From NCBI GenBank assembly GCA_017459925.1, contig JAFUCC010000008.1, positions 1 through 64,000 on the forward strand: a stretch of DNA of 64,000 nucleotides. The letters are read 5' to 3'. This document shows, in pieces, positions 1 through 8,141 of the stretch. The notes under the pieces were generated by a model, which saw only the letters and a list, made by a program, of their open reading frames with translations, was not told the DNA's origin and ran no database searches. The DNA is from Eggerthellaceae bacterium (GTDB taxonomy: Bacteria > Actinomycetota > Coriobacteriia > Coriobacteriales > Eggerthellaceae). The first letter of the stretch is position 1. Every line of letters starts with the position of its first letter. Made by a program: the position numbers and the translations under genes.

Positions 1-3
1 GAT

Positions 4-1569
4 TCACCCCTTACGACCATTTGCAGAGAGCCGCGACCCGATGTACCAGTCGGCGGCGGACAGCCCGCCGTTCGCGTAGACGCAGAACAAGCCGGCATCA
101 GCGCCGAGGGTCAGGGCGCCGAGGCCCCGCCATTCTCTCGTTCCGCTCGTGGCCTTCTTGTTGGTGTAAGAGCCGTCGCACATGCCAGAGCTGTCGGACG
201 CTCCGTAACCGGAGCCGAACGGCAGATCACACGTGAAATCGGGGTAAAGCGGGTACTTCCACGAATCGGTCGTGTCGGAGTACAGGTACTTGCCAGTGCG
301 GGTGTAATTCGCAGTGACGGACGTCGCCTCGTTGCGGGAATCCCTGTTCAGGCAGATTTCCCAACCAGACGAACCGTCCGAAGACACGATCACGTCGCCG
401 AGCACTTCCGTGAAGCCGACGGCCAACTCGATGTTCTGAAGCTTGAACGGCTCCTTGCCGTTCGAGTTGGAATAAGGCGAGCCGTCGCCTTCGACCTGGT
501 CGGTCGCGCCCGTGAACCACGGGAGCGTGAACAGGTTGGTCGTGCCTGCCGTCGTCGAGAACGTCGCCGTCGTGTCGAGGTACACCGCGCTGTTGGAGCT
601 GTTGTACGCCTCGATCTTGAGGATTTTCGCCTTGGCATGGACGGAACGCGTAGCAGCAACGTTCTTGTCGGTGCCGGTGCCAAGTGACACGCACGAACCG
701 ACGACGAGATTCGCCGCATCGGTCGCGGAAATGATGATGCGCTTGACGTTGGACTCACTGACGGTGCAGGCGTAGGTGTAGTGATAGCTCGTGCAGCCTG
801 CCATGACCGACTGGCTGTGCTTGGTGGCGTACTTGAGCAGGAACATCGCCTTGACGTACCAGTCATCGGCGTAGGACTTGCCAGCGTAGCCAGTCGTCGC
901 GTTCTTGCACAACGTGATGAGCGCGTCATGCGAGACGGACGTCTCAGGGTAAGCCACCGACGGGACGCCGGACACGGATGCGTAGCTGCTGCCGTACATG
1001 CCGCCTGCGTACTTCGCATAGAGCATGTAGGGGCGCTGCGTGCCGTCTGGCAAGAGCGCACCGGGCTGAGGTTTCATGCCCTGCAGCCTGGTCTTGGAAA
1101 CGTACAGCAACTCATTCGATCCGCTAACGCTCGCGGCGTAGTAGAGGACCGGCGCCATGACCCAAACGTTGCCGTTCGAGCCGTCGAGACGGAAGTTGCC
1201 GTCGCCCTCGATGGCGGTAACATGGGGCGTGCCATCGGCATCGACATAGCCGTTGACGTTCCACGTCTTGAACGCGGGAATCGACGCATACGGGTCGGTA
1301 CCGGGCGACGCGATGGTTCCAGGCGTCGGCGCAGCGATCGAGGCGTTCGCGCCGAGCTTGGTGCATGCGGTTGAGCTTCCCATGGGGATGCTCACGCCAT
1401 AGGAATCCGAATCGGCGAAGCTGTCGATGAACGCCTTGACGGAACGGTTCGTGTACCGCTCGTTATCAGCGTCCCATTCGAGCTCCGCGTTCTCGACCAT
1501 CGTCTCGAGCGCGGTCGCTACACGCTGCAGCGTCTCGTCGGTAGCGGGGTGATACTTTAAAGTCGTCAT
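4..1569 (-). CDS. Tail receptor-binding protein with DGR-type variable C-terminus
   Basis: 521 aa, the last tail gene visible. The N-terminus (about 1-60) resembles a short oligomerisation or attachment region; the middle is beta-rich and Ser/Thr/Gly-rich. The final 45 residues carry a pattern typical of C-type-lectin-fold targets of diversity-generating retroelements: WRGLGALTLG, then AGLF, then ADWYIGSRL. In such proteins the AGLF...W.IG.R framework is fixed and the residues between vary. The 3' end therefore looks like a variable repeat; template repeat, RT and accessory gene would lie just downstream, left of position 1. A receptor-binding role is inferred from the fold and position, not shown. 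Confidence 0.75.
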   Translation of the reverse strand: MTTLKYHPATDETLQRVATALETMVENAELEWDADNERYTNRSVKAFIDSFADSDSYGVSIPMGSSTACTKLGANASIAAPTPGTIASPGTDPYASIPAFKTWNVNGYVDADGTPHVTAIEGDGNFRLDGSNGNVWVMAPVLYYAASVSGSNELLYVSKTRLQGMKPQPGALLPDGTQRPYMLYAKYAGGMYGSSYASVSGVPSVAYPETSVSHDALITLCKNATTGYAGKSYADDWYVKAMFLLKYATKHSQSVMAGCTSYHYTYACTVSESNVKRIIISATDAANLVVGSCVSLGTGTDKNVAATRSVHAKAKILKIEAYNSSNSAVYLDTTATFSTTAGTTNLFTLPWFTGATDQVEGDGSPYSNSNGKEPFKLQNIELAVGFTEVLGDVIVSSDGSSGWEICLNRDSRNEATSVTANYTRTGKYLYSDTTDSWKYPLYPDFTCDLPFGSGYGASDSSGMCDGSYTNKKATSGTREWRGLGALTLGADAGLFCVYANGGLSAADWYIGSRLSANGRKG

Positions 1570-1578
1570 ATGCTCTCC

Positions 1579-1803
1579 TTAGTAGGTGATAGTCATGGTC
1601 GGCATTTCGACGTTGTCTACGGTTTCGTAGCCATACTCGATGTTCGCGGACAGCGACATTCTGGCGAGCTTCGTGAAGTCAGATGCCGACATCAACCCCG
1701 CCTCGTCCGAGGTCGCGCAGGAGTTGGCGGCGTACCGCTCGTCGAACACGCCCTCGATGGTCGCGAGATGGCTCAGCTTGAGTAACTTTTCGGTAGCCGC
1801 CAT
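1579..1803 (-). CDS. Small tail/fibre structural protein
   Basis: 74 aa, between two fibre genes. It begins with ATEKLLKLS, the same module that starts the 297-aa protein encoded immediately upstream. It ends with GYETVDNVEMPTMTITY, closely matching the end of the BppU-like protein at 3488-4369. It therefore looks like a minimal protein built from an N-terminal docking motif and a C-terminal motif shared within this tail cluster. No enzymatic motif is seen. Confidence 0.6.
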   Translation of the reverse strand: MAATEKLLKLSHLATIEGVFDERYAANSCATSDEAGLMSASDFTKLARMSLSANIEYGYETVDNVEMPTMTITY

Positions 1804-1820
1804 TACTCCCCCTTAGATTC

Positions 1821-2714
1821 CTATTCGCCCGACTGACCCAGCGCAGCACGCACTTCTGCGTCGGTGGCATAAGTCACGTCAGCAGCAAGCAGGTACGGGG
1901 ACAGGTCGACGAAGCCGGCGAGCACGTCGAACTTGTAGGAGCCCTCGTCGTCGACCACGACGATGTTCGTGCCCTCCGGGAAGGACTCACCAGCCGTGCC
2001 GTCGATGAACAGCGCAGCGGTCGTGGCGTCGATCGTCAGGGCGCCAGACAGGTTGTAGACCTTGCCCTCGTTGGCAGCGATCAGCAGAGCAGCAGCGACC
2101 GAGGCCGGGGCGATGGAGCCAGCAGGCTTGTAGGTCGTGGCGATGGCCGTCGCGATAGCGGATGCGACATGGTCGTAAACCTGATCGGACGTAGCAAGGC
2201 CAGTACCGCCGTCGGCGATGGAAGCAGCAACATCCTCAGTCGAGGCAGAACCCAAGCCATGAACAGCGACAGGCGAGCCGTTGACGCTGATGGCCTTGTC
2301 AACACTGCCCTCTGCGATGAGGACGTCGACGGCCTTGTTCTCGGGCGCCAAGGCGGTGCCGTTGACCTTCACAGACTCGATAACGTTCGGCTGAGCGCCA
2401 GCAGTGACGCCGTCCAACTTGTACTTGTCTGCGGAGGTCATGAGGCCAGAGTCGGCAGCACCAGTCTCGTCAGCCGTGACGTCGCTGTACGTGGTATCCG
2501 TGAACTCGGCATCTGCGGGGACGCTCTTGGCCAGCGAATACGTGGTAGCAACAGGCACGCCGTTGTCGAAATAAACCGGCTGCGTGGCGGAACCAGCGTC
2601 AGACGACAGCTTTGCGGCTGCGTCTGCGGTTGCGTGCTTGCCAAGATAGCTGTCATCACTGTCCTGCTTGATGATGGCTACCTGGGAGAGCTTGAGAAGT
2701 TTCTCTGTGGCCAT
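1821..2714 (-). CDS. Phage tail/head fibre-like structural protein
   Basis: 297 aa, rich in Ala, Asp, Thr and Val and with no catalytic motif. It starts with ATEKLLKLSQVAI, shared with the next gene, and ends with DAEVRAALGQ, similar to DDEVRAMLGK at the end of the 117-aa protein at 2790-3143. Such exchangeable end modules are common among baseplate and fibre proteins. Function is inferred from location between baseplate and receptor-binding genes. Confidence 0.6.
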   Translation of the reverse strand: MATEKLLKLSQVAIIKQDSDDSYLGKHATADAAAKLSSDAGSATQPVYFDNGVPVATTYSLAKSVPADAEFTDTTYSDVTADETGAADSGLMTSADKYKLDGVTAGAQPNVIESVKVNGTALAPENKAVDVLIAEGSVDKAISVNGSPVAVHGLGSASTEDVAASIADGGTGLATSDQVYDHVASAIATAIATTYKPAGSIAPASVAAALLIAANEGKVYNLSGALTIDATTAALFIDGTAGESFPEGTNIVVVDDEGSYKFDVLAGFVDLSPYLLAADVTYATDAEVRAALGQSGE

Positions 2715-2789
2715 ATTGATTCCTTTCTCTAAATGGTCACGTTTTCGTATGCACTCACGAGACAGGGCCCTTGCCTCGGTGATGCCCTT

Positions 2790-3143
2790 TTACTTGCCGA
2801 GCATTGCCCGGACTTCGTCGTCGGTGGCGACTTCGACGTCTTCGGACGAGTCGGGGCCAAGCTGTTCCCACTTATTCCCATCCCACATCGCCTCACCGCC
2901 GTTCGAGTCGACGTGATACGTCTCGCCAACCTTGCCCGATTCGGGCAAATCGTCCATGCTTTCGACCGATCCGCGGTAGGCCACGGCATCTGTTTCGACA
3001 CCGATGTCGTCGAGTGACTTGTCGCCAGATAGCTCGACGCCGTTGATTGACGGCTTGTTGTCCAGCAGCTCGTAGTCGGTGACGACCACCGTGGCGGTGG
3101 CCAGGTGCATGGTCCCGTCGCAGCACTTGCATTCGTCAGTCAT
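2790..3143 (-). CDS. Small phage structural protein
   Basis: 117 aa. It has a Cys-rich start (CKCCDG) and the INGVELSGDKSLDDIGV segment that recurs in phage baseplate and fibre proteins. It then has a MWDGNKWEQLG segment typical of small beta domains at fibre tips, and a C-terminal DDEVRAMLGK motif shared with the protein at 1821-2714. Its start overlaps the stop of the preceding gene by one base. Role: probably baseplate or fibre accessory. Confidence 0.6.
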   Translation of the reverse strand: MTDECKCCDGTMHLATATVVVTDYELLDNKPSINGVELSGDKSLDDIGVETDAVAYRGSVESMDDLPESGKVGETYHVDSNGGEAMWDGNKWEQLGPDSSEDVEVATDDEVRAMLGK

Positions 3144-3478
3144 CAGATTTCCCCTTCCTCTAGGAGACGTTCGATTTGCAGCACGCCGATTGATGAGGCG
3201 TCTGCCTTTTCACCGCGCTTGTAGCGCACTTGCACTTCGACCGCCTTACCCTCTTTCCAGGAAAGCGTGTCGGCCTGAGAGAGTGTTACGACGACGTTCG
3301 TGCCGCCGTCCTCCCTCTTGTAGAAACGGATGTCGTCGCCCTCCTTGACGAGCAGGTGCCTGTTTTCCAGGAAGGCGACGTGAACCTTCTCGAACACGGT
3401 CAGGTCAATGTCCACGCTGAACGCGAGGGTCGGGGTCGTGCCCCGCCTCACTGACAGCTCTGTTATGTAGCAAGACAT
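3143..3478 (-). CDS. Small tail-cluster protein, unknown function
   Basis: 111 aa, no recognised catalytic motif. Predicted beta-strand content is high (alternating Val/Phe/Ile) and the order of charged residues suggests a small soluble domain. It lies in the baseplate cluster, coupled to the genes on both sides, so a structural or assembly role is likely. I do not recognise the family. Confidence 0.6.
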   Translation of the reverse strand: MSCYITELSVRRGTTPTLAFSVDIDLTVFEKVHVAFLENRHLLVKEGDDIRFYKREDGGTNVVVTLSQADTLSWKEGKAVEVQVRYKRGEKADASSIGVLQIERLLEEGEI

Positions 3479-3487
3479 GACAGCCCC

Positions 3488-4369
3488 CTAGTAGTCGAAC
3501 GACACGTACGGCATTTCCACGCCGTCGACCGTCTCGTAGCCCATGCGGACCATCGCCGAGAGTACGCCATCGGTCACATCCAGCCCCTCTCCGAGCTTCG
3601 CGCCGCCCCTGGTGCTCTCGGACATGACAGGCACGGTGTAGTCGACGATCGCCTCGCACGCAGCCGCCGCCTCGTTTGCCCTCGAAGCGGCAGTTGAAGC
3701 CTGCTGGGCGTTAGAGCTTGCAGCATCTGCAGCGGAATTGGCCGTGCTCGCCGCATTGTCCGCGGCCTCTGCAGCGGAATTTGCTGAAGCAGCGGCGTTT
3801 TCTGCGCCCTCAGCGGCCTCCTTGGCGGCAAGGGCCTCCGCATTAGCCGACTCTGCTGCGCTGTTCGCGGTGGCCGTCGCCTGCTGGCATGAGTTGACGG
3901 CGGCAGCAGCCTCCTCAGCTGCCATGCCTGCGTTGAGCGCCAGCTCTTCGGCCGCTTCCTCGATTTGGTCGAGCAGCGGCACGTAATCTCCGGTCACGTC
4001 GTCGGTGAGCGAAACGTCGCCGAGAACTTCGATCGACAAGGCGTCGGTTGTCCCGATGTACTCGTCGCACTCGACGCGAAAGTAGGCGTTCTTGCATGTG
4101 CCGATGTACGCAGCCACCGCCGTCGGCAGCGCGTACGTGAACTGGCCCGATGCATCCTGCACGGTAACGGCGTCCATAATCTTCGCGCCGCCGGCGTTCT
4201 CGCACATGAACGACACCGACTTCGTCGACAGGTCGACCGGCTCGTCCGCATCGAGAATCTGGAAAGTCCTTCTCAGGGAGCGGTCGTCGCCACGCCTAAC
4301 CCGCAGGCGCTTGGTCGGCGAATAGGCGCTCTCGCTCTTCTGCAGGTTGAGCGTGATAATCTCTCGCAT
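3488..4369 (-). CDS. BppU-like baseplate upper protein / tail fibre
   Basis: 293 aa. Residues about 1-135 look like the BppU N-terminal domain of siphophage baseplates (RVRRGDDRSL...F.ILDADEPVDLS...). Residues 140-240 are an Ala/Glu/Asn-rich heptad region predicted to form a trimeric coiled coil. The C-terminus GYETVDGVEMPYVSFDY matches the end of the small protein at 1579-1803, suggesting an exchangeable tip module. Confidence 0.65.
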   Translation of the reverse strand: MREIITLNLQKSESAYSPTKRLRVRRGDDRSLRRTFQILDADEPVDLSTKSVSFMCENAGGAKIMDAVTVQDASGQFTYALPTAVAAYIGTCKNAYFRVECDEYIGTTDALSIEVLGDVSLTDDVTGDYVPLLDQIEEAAEELALNAGMAAEEAAAAVNSCQQATATANSAAESANAEALAAKEAAEGAENAAASANSAAEAADNAASTANSAADAASSNAQQASTAASRANEAAAACEAIVDYTVPVMSESTRGGAKLGEGLDVTDGVLSAMVRMGYETVDGVEMPYVSFDY

Positions 4370-4383
4370 GTTTCCGTCCTCCT

Positions 4384-4623
4384 TTAACCTATGGCGCCGA
4401 GGACAACGCCGCCACTCGGCATCATTGCGACCAATACGACATCGCCGGCTGTCGGCGAGTAGCTTGCGAGCTTCGGCAAAGGCGTCGCGTCCGATCCCTT
4501 GATAGAGACGTTGACCTTCTTTCCTGTGACTGAGCGAACCTTCCCGAACGCGATATAGCTACTACGTGGCTCTTCTGACCAGAACAGCTCCATGATTTCG
4601 TCTGAGACAATCGAGCTAGACAC
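4384..4623 (-). CDS. Small tail protein, GTG start
   Basis: 79 aa if it starts at the GTG at 4623-4621, which is preceded 9 bases upstream by a strong GGGGGAGG ribosome binding site and overlaps the stop of the upstream tail gene. Longer readings of this frame run through the upstream gene and are unlikely. The protein ends in MMPSGGVVLGAIG, an OB-like small beta domain style seen in baseplate/puncturing-device genes. Function unknown. Confidence 0.6.
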   Translation of the reverse strand: MSSSIVSDEIMELFWSEEPRSSYIAFGKVRSVTGKKVNVSIKGSDATPLPKLASYSPTAGDVVLVAMMPSGGVVLGAIG

Positions 4624-5728
4624 TCCAAGACACCTCCCCCGATACGGTGACCTCGAAATCAGGCGGGAGCAGGTTGCGTATCTTGACGACTGTCGCAGCG
4701 CCGAGGGCGCACGTGATGTCCATCGCCGTGCAGCCGCCGATGAAGTCAATTCCCGCCTCTTCCCACTCGACGCCGACGCAGTCATTCGGCTCAATGGGCA
4801 CGTACATGCAGGGGATTTCTAGCTTTTCAATGAGCGTCGAATTATCGATTAGCTGCTTCTTGGCCTCCTGCTTGAGGTTTGCGAGCTTTTCGCTTACGGA
4901 GTTACCAGCTATCTCATCGACCTCAACGCGCATCGATATCGTCCGTCCGAGCACAACCGTTGACGCCGAGCTGCGATCATCGGTATTAACTGCCTTTGCG
5001 GCTATTCCGCACGTTTCGTCCTCGTACCAAAGGTTCACGGCGTTGGGGATACCCGACTTGTTGTCTGAGTGCGTGACTGACACCTTCATCGCGCTCTCGC
5101 CGTCGTCCCTGAACCACCAGGACGGGCTCCGCTTCGTCGGCTCGACGTACGGGTGCATCTGGACGGTTCCCATGGCGTCCGGGTATACGCTCGAGTAGCC
5201 AGCTGCAGCCAGCAGCCAGTTGACCACGCCGAGCCACGTCTCGTCCGGATCGCAGATATGCGAACCTGCAAGCCGGTAAGACGACGGCGTCACGTTCACG
5301 CGTAGACCGAGAGATTTCGCTATATCGGCAGCGAGCGAAACCGGGTTCGCGCCAGCCGCCGCAACATACGGCTTTCCAGGGCCGTCATCGGCCAGGACGG
5401 CGAGGACACTGCGAAGCTCCGCACTGCCCTCGACGAACGAGCCCGTGTGGGTGTCGTCGCCCAAGTCGACGAAACACGTGCAAATCGGCCGCGTGACCGA
5501 CTCGCCCGATTCGTCCGAGAACGAGTAGTAGACGCGGATGAGGTTGCCGCCGTCTGGCACCGTGGCGCCCTTGTAGTCAATCGACCCGCTCGCCTTGAGG
5601 TCCGTGAAGGCTCCCAGGCTCACGTTGCCGCCCGTAATCTGCCAAAGCTCGTCACCTTCGGCCATTGAAGGCCAGGAGACGCGTCTGAACTCGAACTTCT
5701 CGTGTAGTCTCGTGCCACCCCACCTCAT
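4616..5728 (-). CDS. Tail-tip / baseplate hub-like protein
   Basis: 370 aa, starting in an ATGA overlap with the FnIII tail protein. The order of genes (tape measure, FnIII protein, this, baseplate/fibres) and the beta-rich sequence fit the tail-associated hub (Tal/gp27-like) of siphophages. Around residues 160-260 it has the WLGVVNWLLAAAGYSSVYPD and VEPTKRSPSWWF segments found in such hub domains. No lysozyme or peptidase motif is seen. Confidence 0.6.
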   Translation of the reverse strand: MRWGGTRLHEKFEFRRVSWPSMAEGDELWQITGGNVSLGAFTDLKASGSIDYKGATVPDGGNLIRVYYSFSDESGESVTRPICTCFVDLGDDTHTGSFVEGSAELRSVLAVLADDGPGKPYVAAAGANPVSLAADIAKSLGLRVNVTPSSYRLAGSHICDPDETWLGVVNWLLAAAGYSSVYPDAMGTVQMHPYVEPTKRSPSWWFRDDGESAMKVSVTHSDNKSGIPNAVNLWYEDETCGIAAKAVNTDDRSSASTVVLGRTISMRVEVDEIAGNSVSEKLANLKQEAKKQLIDNSTLIEKLEIPCMYVPIEPNDCVGVEWEEAGIDFIGGCTAMDITCALGAATVVKIRNLLPPDFEVTVSGEVSWSV

Positions 5729-8139
5729 AGAGCATCACCCGAAATTCTGGTGACTTGAAGCGATATCGTCCAAAGGTCGGCCTTCGGATGAACTCGCGAG
5801 ATGCTGGGCACCACGACAGCCCTGAAAACATGGCCGTACAGCGTCTTGTAGACAGCCGTCTTGTGGCTGCGTGCCAAGTCATAGAACTTCATCATTTCGT
5901 CCCAGCCGATTACCGTCGCGCTCACGTCGTGCGTCTCACTGGACTTGTCGCTCATTACGGCCACGGGGAACTCGTTCCCGGCGACAGGGACGAGCGTGTG
6001 CTCCGGCTCGACCTTGAACGGGTCGTCTGGCCCAAGCCAAGCACGGGCGATTTCGTCGTCCCAGTAGAAGAACATCCACTTCGACTTGACCTTGCCGGGG
6101 AACATGCCCTGAGACACGGCACCAGACGCCGCGATTGCCGCTGTCATGTACGAGTAGTCGATGTTGAGCGGCGCGTACTTGTCGACGTACACGTCGCCGT
6201 CGATGAGGTTGTTCGCCAACAGCGTAGTCTCGCCGTTCACGACCCTGTACAGGGCGCACGACTCGACTTCCTGCAGGCCGTCGTTAATCTTCCTGACAGT
6301 TATGGTCACATAGCCCGTGTCTGGGTTCGGCACGGCGTCGACCACGACCATCGAAGGCGGCTCGAACTCGACCATGAAGTCGCGACTCGTGCTCGCCTGC
6401 AGCGTCGACGTCGACCTGACGTTTACCGTTATCGTGTAGTTGTACCCGCTGGCTGGTAACCATTCGGACGCGCTGATGTCGAACTCGAGCGCGGACGTGA
6501 TATCGCGTGTGTAGACGATCACATCGTCGCTGTACACGTTCATGATGGCCTGGGCAAGCGTTCCCGACGGGTCGCTGTATGCGACCTCGACGTGAATCGG
6601 CATGTTCACGGCCGTGAAGTCGTTTGCAGGCTGCTCTACCGTCACGGTAGGCACCTGGTATACATAGAACATCCTCGACGCCGACCACGGGCCGTAATCG
6701 GCGTGAGAGCCCTTCGTGCGCACCTGAATTGACACCGCGTCGTTCACGCCGAAGTCGTTCGACAGCGAGTACGACGCCGTGTTGCCCGACACGTCCTGGG
6801 TCGTCCACGTCGAACCGCCGTCAGTCGACCACCTCACCTGAGCAGCCGTCTGAGCCGAGCCGTCGATCGGGTTATGAGTCCACCTGACGGCGATGCTCTG
6901 CTGAGACTTAGGCACGACCGCTGACGATGCCGGTGCGTTGATGGTCGGCGCGTTCGGGGCGCATATCGTCACGATACCGTCCGAGTAGACCCAAGCAGAG
7001 ACGAGCGAGCCGCGGGTGTTTCGAATTCGATAGTAGAACGTGCCCCCGCCTGGGTTGTCTGCGAACGTCGTCACCTTGCCCGAAACGCTCGTGAGAGCGG
7101 TCCAGTTGCTCCTATCGGTGCTGCGCTGAACGTCGAGCGCCGTCGCGGTGTTCGCGCCGTTCGAGAACGTGCCCTTGACAGCCGTGTCGGTGACGCGTGC
7201 CATCGACGGCTTTCCAGGAGCGGCAGGCGTGTTGTACACCGTGCCACTCGTGGCATAACCCGAATCGCCAGCCGGGTTGTAGCTCCTGACCCGGTATGCG
7301 TAGTAGTTGTTCGCCGACGTCGTCGTGTCGGTGTACGTGGTAGCCGACCCGCCCACCGTCGCTATCTGCGTCCAAGAGCCGCCGTTCACCTGGCGCTCGA
7401 TCTTGTGGCCGCTGTAGAACCCGGAATCAGACGAGCCGCGAGTCCACGCGATGGTGTTCGCCGTGTCTGAGTTTCGCGTCACGGAGCAGCTGCTCGGCGC
7501 GTTCGGCGAGTTGTACACCCAACCGCTCGTCGAGTAGCCAGACGTGCCGGCGGCGTTCGTCGCCTTCACCCTGTAGGCGTACCTGTGATTCGCAGACGTC
7601 GAGTTGTCGGTGTAGCTCGTCGCAGAGCCGCTGAGAGTCGCCACCACGGACCACGAGCCGCCGTCTACGGCCCTTTCGACCGTCAGGCTGGAATAGGGCC
7701 GCGCAGTGCTCGCGTTGCGCGTCCAGGTCACGACGTTCTGCGTGTTCGACCTCCGCGACACCGATATACCGGTCGGTGCATTTGGACTCCAAGTCGGAAC
7801 ATCCGGCGTGTAAGTGGCGGTGCAGTTGGAAATCTGGTAGCCGCTGCTGTTCGACGTGTAGCTTGCGCTGCACGACGAGGTGTGCGTTGCACCGTAGTTC
7901 ACCCAGCCGACGTCTTGCCAGCCAGAATCGCCGTACCATCCTGCGCCATAGAGCTCAACGGTGCCGCCCCACGACTTTGCGATGTGGGAACCCCAGAAAT
8001 TGCCGTCGTCGACTCGGATCGAGAACTTGCGCTGAACCCAAGCCCTCGTCTCCTCCTGCTTGGTCGTGCGGTACTCGATGTAGGCCCTATAGTGAGACAG
8101 GCTTGTGCCTGCAGTGTTTCCGTAATAGCCGCGAGCCAT
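5725..8139 (-). CDS. Tail protein with fibronectin type III repeats
   Basis: 804 aa. Three FnIII-like domains (about residues 115-210, 211-303 and 304-395) have the repeated pattern W.R....Y..L..ER.V.GG.W..VAT..G.ATSYTD and Y.YRV. The C-terminal half (about 400-804) continues with beta-sandwich sequence and an end region resembling distal-tail/baseplate proteins. FnIII domains in tails are thought to bind surface carbohydrates. It follows the tape measure gene by two bases, the usual place for a distal tail or tail-tip protein. Confidence 0.75.
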   Translation of the reverse strand: MARGYYGNTAGTSLSHYRAYIEYRTTKQEETRAWVQRKFSIRVDDGNFWGSHIAKSWGGTVELYGAGWYGDSGWQDVGWVNYGATHTSSCSASYTSNSSGYQISNCTATYTPDVPTWSPNAPTGISVSRRSNTQNVVTWTRNASTARPYSSLTVERAVDGGSWSVVATLSGSATSYTDNSTSANHRYAYRVKATNAAGTSGYSTSGWVYNSPNAPSSCSVTRNSDTANTIAWTRGSSDSGFYSGHKIERQVNGGSWTQIATVGGSATTYTDTTTSANNYYAYRVRSYNPAGDSGYATSGTVYNTPAAPGKPSMARVTDTAVKGTFSNGANTATALDVQRSTDRSNWTALTSVSGKVTTFADNPGGGTFYYRIRNTRGSLVSAWVYSDGIVTICAPNAPTINAPASSAVVPKSQQSIAVRWTHNPIDGSAQTAAQVRWSTDGGSTWTTQDVSGNTASYSLSNDFGVNDAVSIQVRTKGSHADYGPWSASRMFYVYQVPTVTVEQPANDFTAVNMPIHVEVAYSDPSGTLAQAIMNVYSDDVIVYTRDITSALEFDISASEWLPASGYNYTITVNVRSTSTLQASTSRDFMVEFEPPSMVVVDAVPNPDTGYVTITVRKINDGLQEVESCALYRVVNGETTLLANNLIDGDVYVDKYAPLNIDYSYMTAAIAASGAVSQGMFPGKVKSKWMFFYWDDEIARAWLGPDDPFKVEPEHTLVPVAGNEFPVAVMSDKSSETHDVSATVIGWDEMMKFYDLARSHKTAVYKTLYGHVFRAVVVPSISRVHPKADLWTISLQVTRISGDAL

Positions 8140-8141
8140 TC

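Noticed and set aside
4624-4794. Upstream extension of the small tail gene to 136 aa
   Set aside because: The extra N-terminus is a shadow of the overlapping hub gene (Arg/Ser-rich frame-shifted sequence); the GTG at 4623 has a strong ribosome binding site.
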